Part shown: positions 62,560 through 64,000 of the stretch, in pieces
How the letters are laid out: each line of letters starts with the position of its first letter
Position numbering within the stretch: position 1 is the first letter of the stretch
Source: Whitmania pigra
Lineage: Eukaryota > Annelida > Clitellata > Hirudinida > Haemopidae
NCBI GenBank assembly: GCA_021613335.1
Contig: JAJTWR010000251.1
Location: forward strand, 3,245,001 to 3,309,000
Direction of reading: 5' to 3'
Length of the DNA stretch: 64,000 nucleotides
Notes under the pieces: model-generated
What the model saw: only the letters and a program-made list of their open reading frames with translations
The model's database searches: none
Told to the model about the DNA's origin: nothing
Translations under genes and position numbers: made by a program

Positions 62560-62676
62560 TTTATAAGCGTCGCATCGTGGCAGATCAAGAGTCAAGTTTT
62601 GAAAAGGAAGCTGAGAGGATATTTGGAATAATTGCTCCCATTAACAAGTTGCTTGTTGAGATCAACTGAAGAATCT
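62560..62676 (+). promoter_or_regulatory. TATA-like element and 5' UTR exon of the downstream gene
   Basis: TTTATAAG at 62560-62567 lies about 25-30 bases before a plausible transcription start. A strong donor GTAAGT follows GAATCT at 62676/62677, and a good acceptor TGTTGCAG ends at 62821, 12 bases before the ATG at 62834. This suggests a non-coding leader exon with a 145-base intron. Confidence 0.4.
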
Positions 62677-62833
62677 GTAAGTGAATGTTTCACTGGTAGC
62701 TTCTTTTACGCAATTTAACTGATTATTCTAGCAAATACATAAATAAATAAATAACAACTTTATTTATAATCGTAAATAATTAACCGTATTAACTTTATTT
62801 TAAATATTAAATGTTGCAGATCTGACGAAATCA

Positions 62834-63455
62834 ATGGACTTCTCTGTCAAGTCATCAGCGATGTCTCCACTGAAAAAGTCAACTCCTGTCAAAAGTCAAC
62901 TTCGCTTAGCCACTCGCATGAATGACTTCGGCCACAACCGCAGCTTCACTAGCGACACGAGCGACGGAAGCAATAGATCACCGAGTCACGGTCGACTAGC
63001 AGACAACTCTGATCACAGGGACAGCGGGATAGACACGATGGATGTCAAGCCAATCCTCCTGCAAAATTCTTACGAGGGTTTTCCAGATAGCTACATGCCT
63101 GGTCAATCGGAATCACCCTTCACAAGCGAGGACATGGAAAGGAGAATGCAATACCTGAGCTTCTTCAATTCCGGTCTCGCTCATTCCACCCCTCAGCAGG
63201 GAGACTGGCACAAATACCGCCACAGGAAGCACTCACAGGAAAACCAAATGGAAGGAGAGGAATCTGAGTCGCTGGAGCAGTTCTTTGAACAACATCGCGG
63301 CCAAAATGACTGCCCGGACGAAAAATTCCTTCCTTCTCCCATCCATTCCAATTCGTCGGACTACGATACAGGGGAAGAGTTGAACTCCAGACTGCACGAT
63401 AACAGTGACGAGTTGAAGGACCTGTCGAATGGTGGCAACCAGAGCAAGCCATCAG
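62834..63455 (+). CDS. Unidentified Ser-rich protein, first coding exon
   Basis: The exon opens at ATG 62834 (MDFSVKSSAMSPLKKSTPVK) and stays open for 207 codons to a donor CAG|GTGAGA at 63455/63456 in phase 1; the gene continues beyond the window. The frame stays open into the intron to 63574, but composition changes after 63455. The exon product is hydrophilic and rich in Ser, Asp, Asn and His, with no signal peptide, membrane segment or fold I recognise. It contains proline-directed sites (MSPLKK, RSPSH, LPSPIH) and a DSGIDT sequence at residues 63-68, close to the beta-TrCP phosphodegron DSGxxS/T. A cytoplasmic or nuclear regulatory protein is plausible. I do not recognise the gene. Confidence 0.65.
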
Positions 63456-64000
63456 GTGAGAATGACCATTACATTTTATTTTTGAAACCTGTTATTCTAC
63501 AACCGCAGTACTGCCAGAAAACAAAACCAATAATAGTTATGACTTCAACCATTAAACTATGGCAGCAATACTGAGCCGTAGCAGTAACTCGTAGGTCAAT
63601 GATGACATGCCTAGATTCCTCTTGAAGTTTTGACGCGTTTCGGTATTGATAATGATCTCGGTCTGTGGCTTGTTGACGTACTAATGAGCTATTGAAATTT
63701 CAATGACTCATCGAATGTTAGATATTGAATAAGGACTGTCACTTTTTGGCCAACAAGTGACGCACAGAAGTGGAGTGCCTTTGTTAAGGATGCACCGGTC
63801 AATAAGCATCGTCTTCGGACAAATTATTTAAGGTTTCTGGACAGTTATTTTACCAAACGATTTTTATTTTAATTATTTTAGCGGCTTTCTGATACATCAT
63901 CGACGACTGCTACGCGATGCTGCTGACTATTGGTCATTATTATTATAATAAGTAAAGGTTTTGTTGTGGTGACTAATTGTATTATTGCAATAACTAATTG
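63456..64000 (+). other. Start of intron 2 of the unidentified gene
   Basis: Non-coding sequence following the GTGAGA donor. No further exon was recognised before the window ends. Confidence 0.45.

Overview
This is nuclear DNA from an invertebrate animal. The sequence is AT-rich and full of trinucleotide and tetranucleotide microsatellites. Its genes are split by GT-AG introns of roughly 50 to 1600 bases, and they belong to animal-specific families: polycystin-2, globin X, DBHS paraspeckle proteins, UBF, synaptotagmin-15, CoREST and WIPI3/WDR45B. The retained introns and clear orthology suggest a slowly evolving bilaterian, perhaps a spiralian. The species cannot be fixed from the sequence.

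Layout. Bases 1-420 hold the last two coding exons of polycystin-2 (+). Bases 1100-3530 are mobile-element rich: a hAT transposon with a perfect 8-bp target-site duplication, two decayed copies of a cysteine-rich ORF, and ends of two other repeats. Bases 4186-5690 are a broken galactokinase gene (+). About 8 kb follows with no gene I can support. A two-exon globin X gene (+) lies at 13655-15461, then 5 kb of AT-rich DNA. A nine-exon NONO/SFPQ-type gene (-) lies at 20518-25830, and a 15-exon UBTF-like gene (+) at 29231-34711. The synaptotagmin-15 gene (-) runs from 36973 to about 42136 and carries a small Helitron-like element and a 270-bp tetranucleotide array in one intron. RCOR/CoREST (-) at 46235-50538 is head to head with WDR45B (+) at 51413-55803. 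After 7 kb without a recognised gene, a gene I cannot name starts at 62834 (+) and runs out of the window.

The exon models were built by hand. For NONO, UBTF, RCOR and WDR45B every intron phase agrees across each junction and the reading frame stays open from start to stop, so these are strong models. The genes are not an operon or a known pathway cluster. Two nuclear RNA/chromatin genes (NONO/UBTF) and one chromatin/autophagy pair (RCOR/WDR45B) are divergently arranged and could share promoter regions.

I found no wholly new system. The most unusual items are the decayed galactokinase, the hAT-interrupted cysteine-rich ORF pair, a 115-bp head-to-head array of about 16-bp repeats near 44.8 kb, the three-HMG-box UBF with a lysine-rich N-terminal extension and a GC-AG intron, and a synaptotagmin-15 that lacks most calcium ligands.
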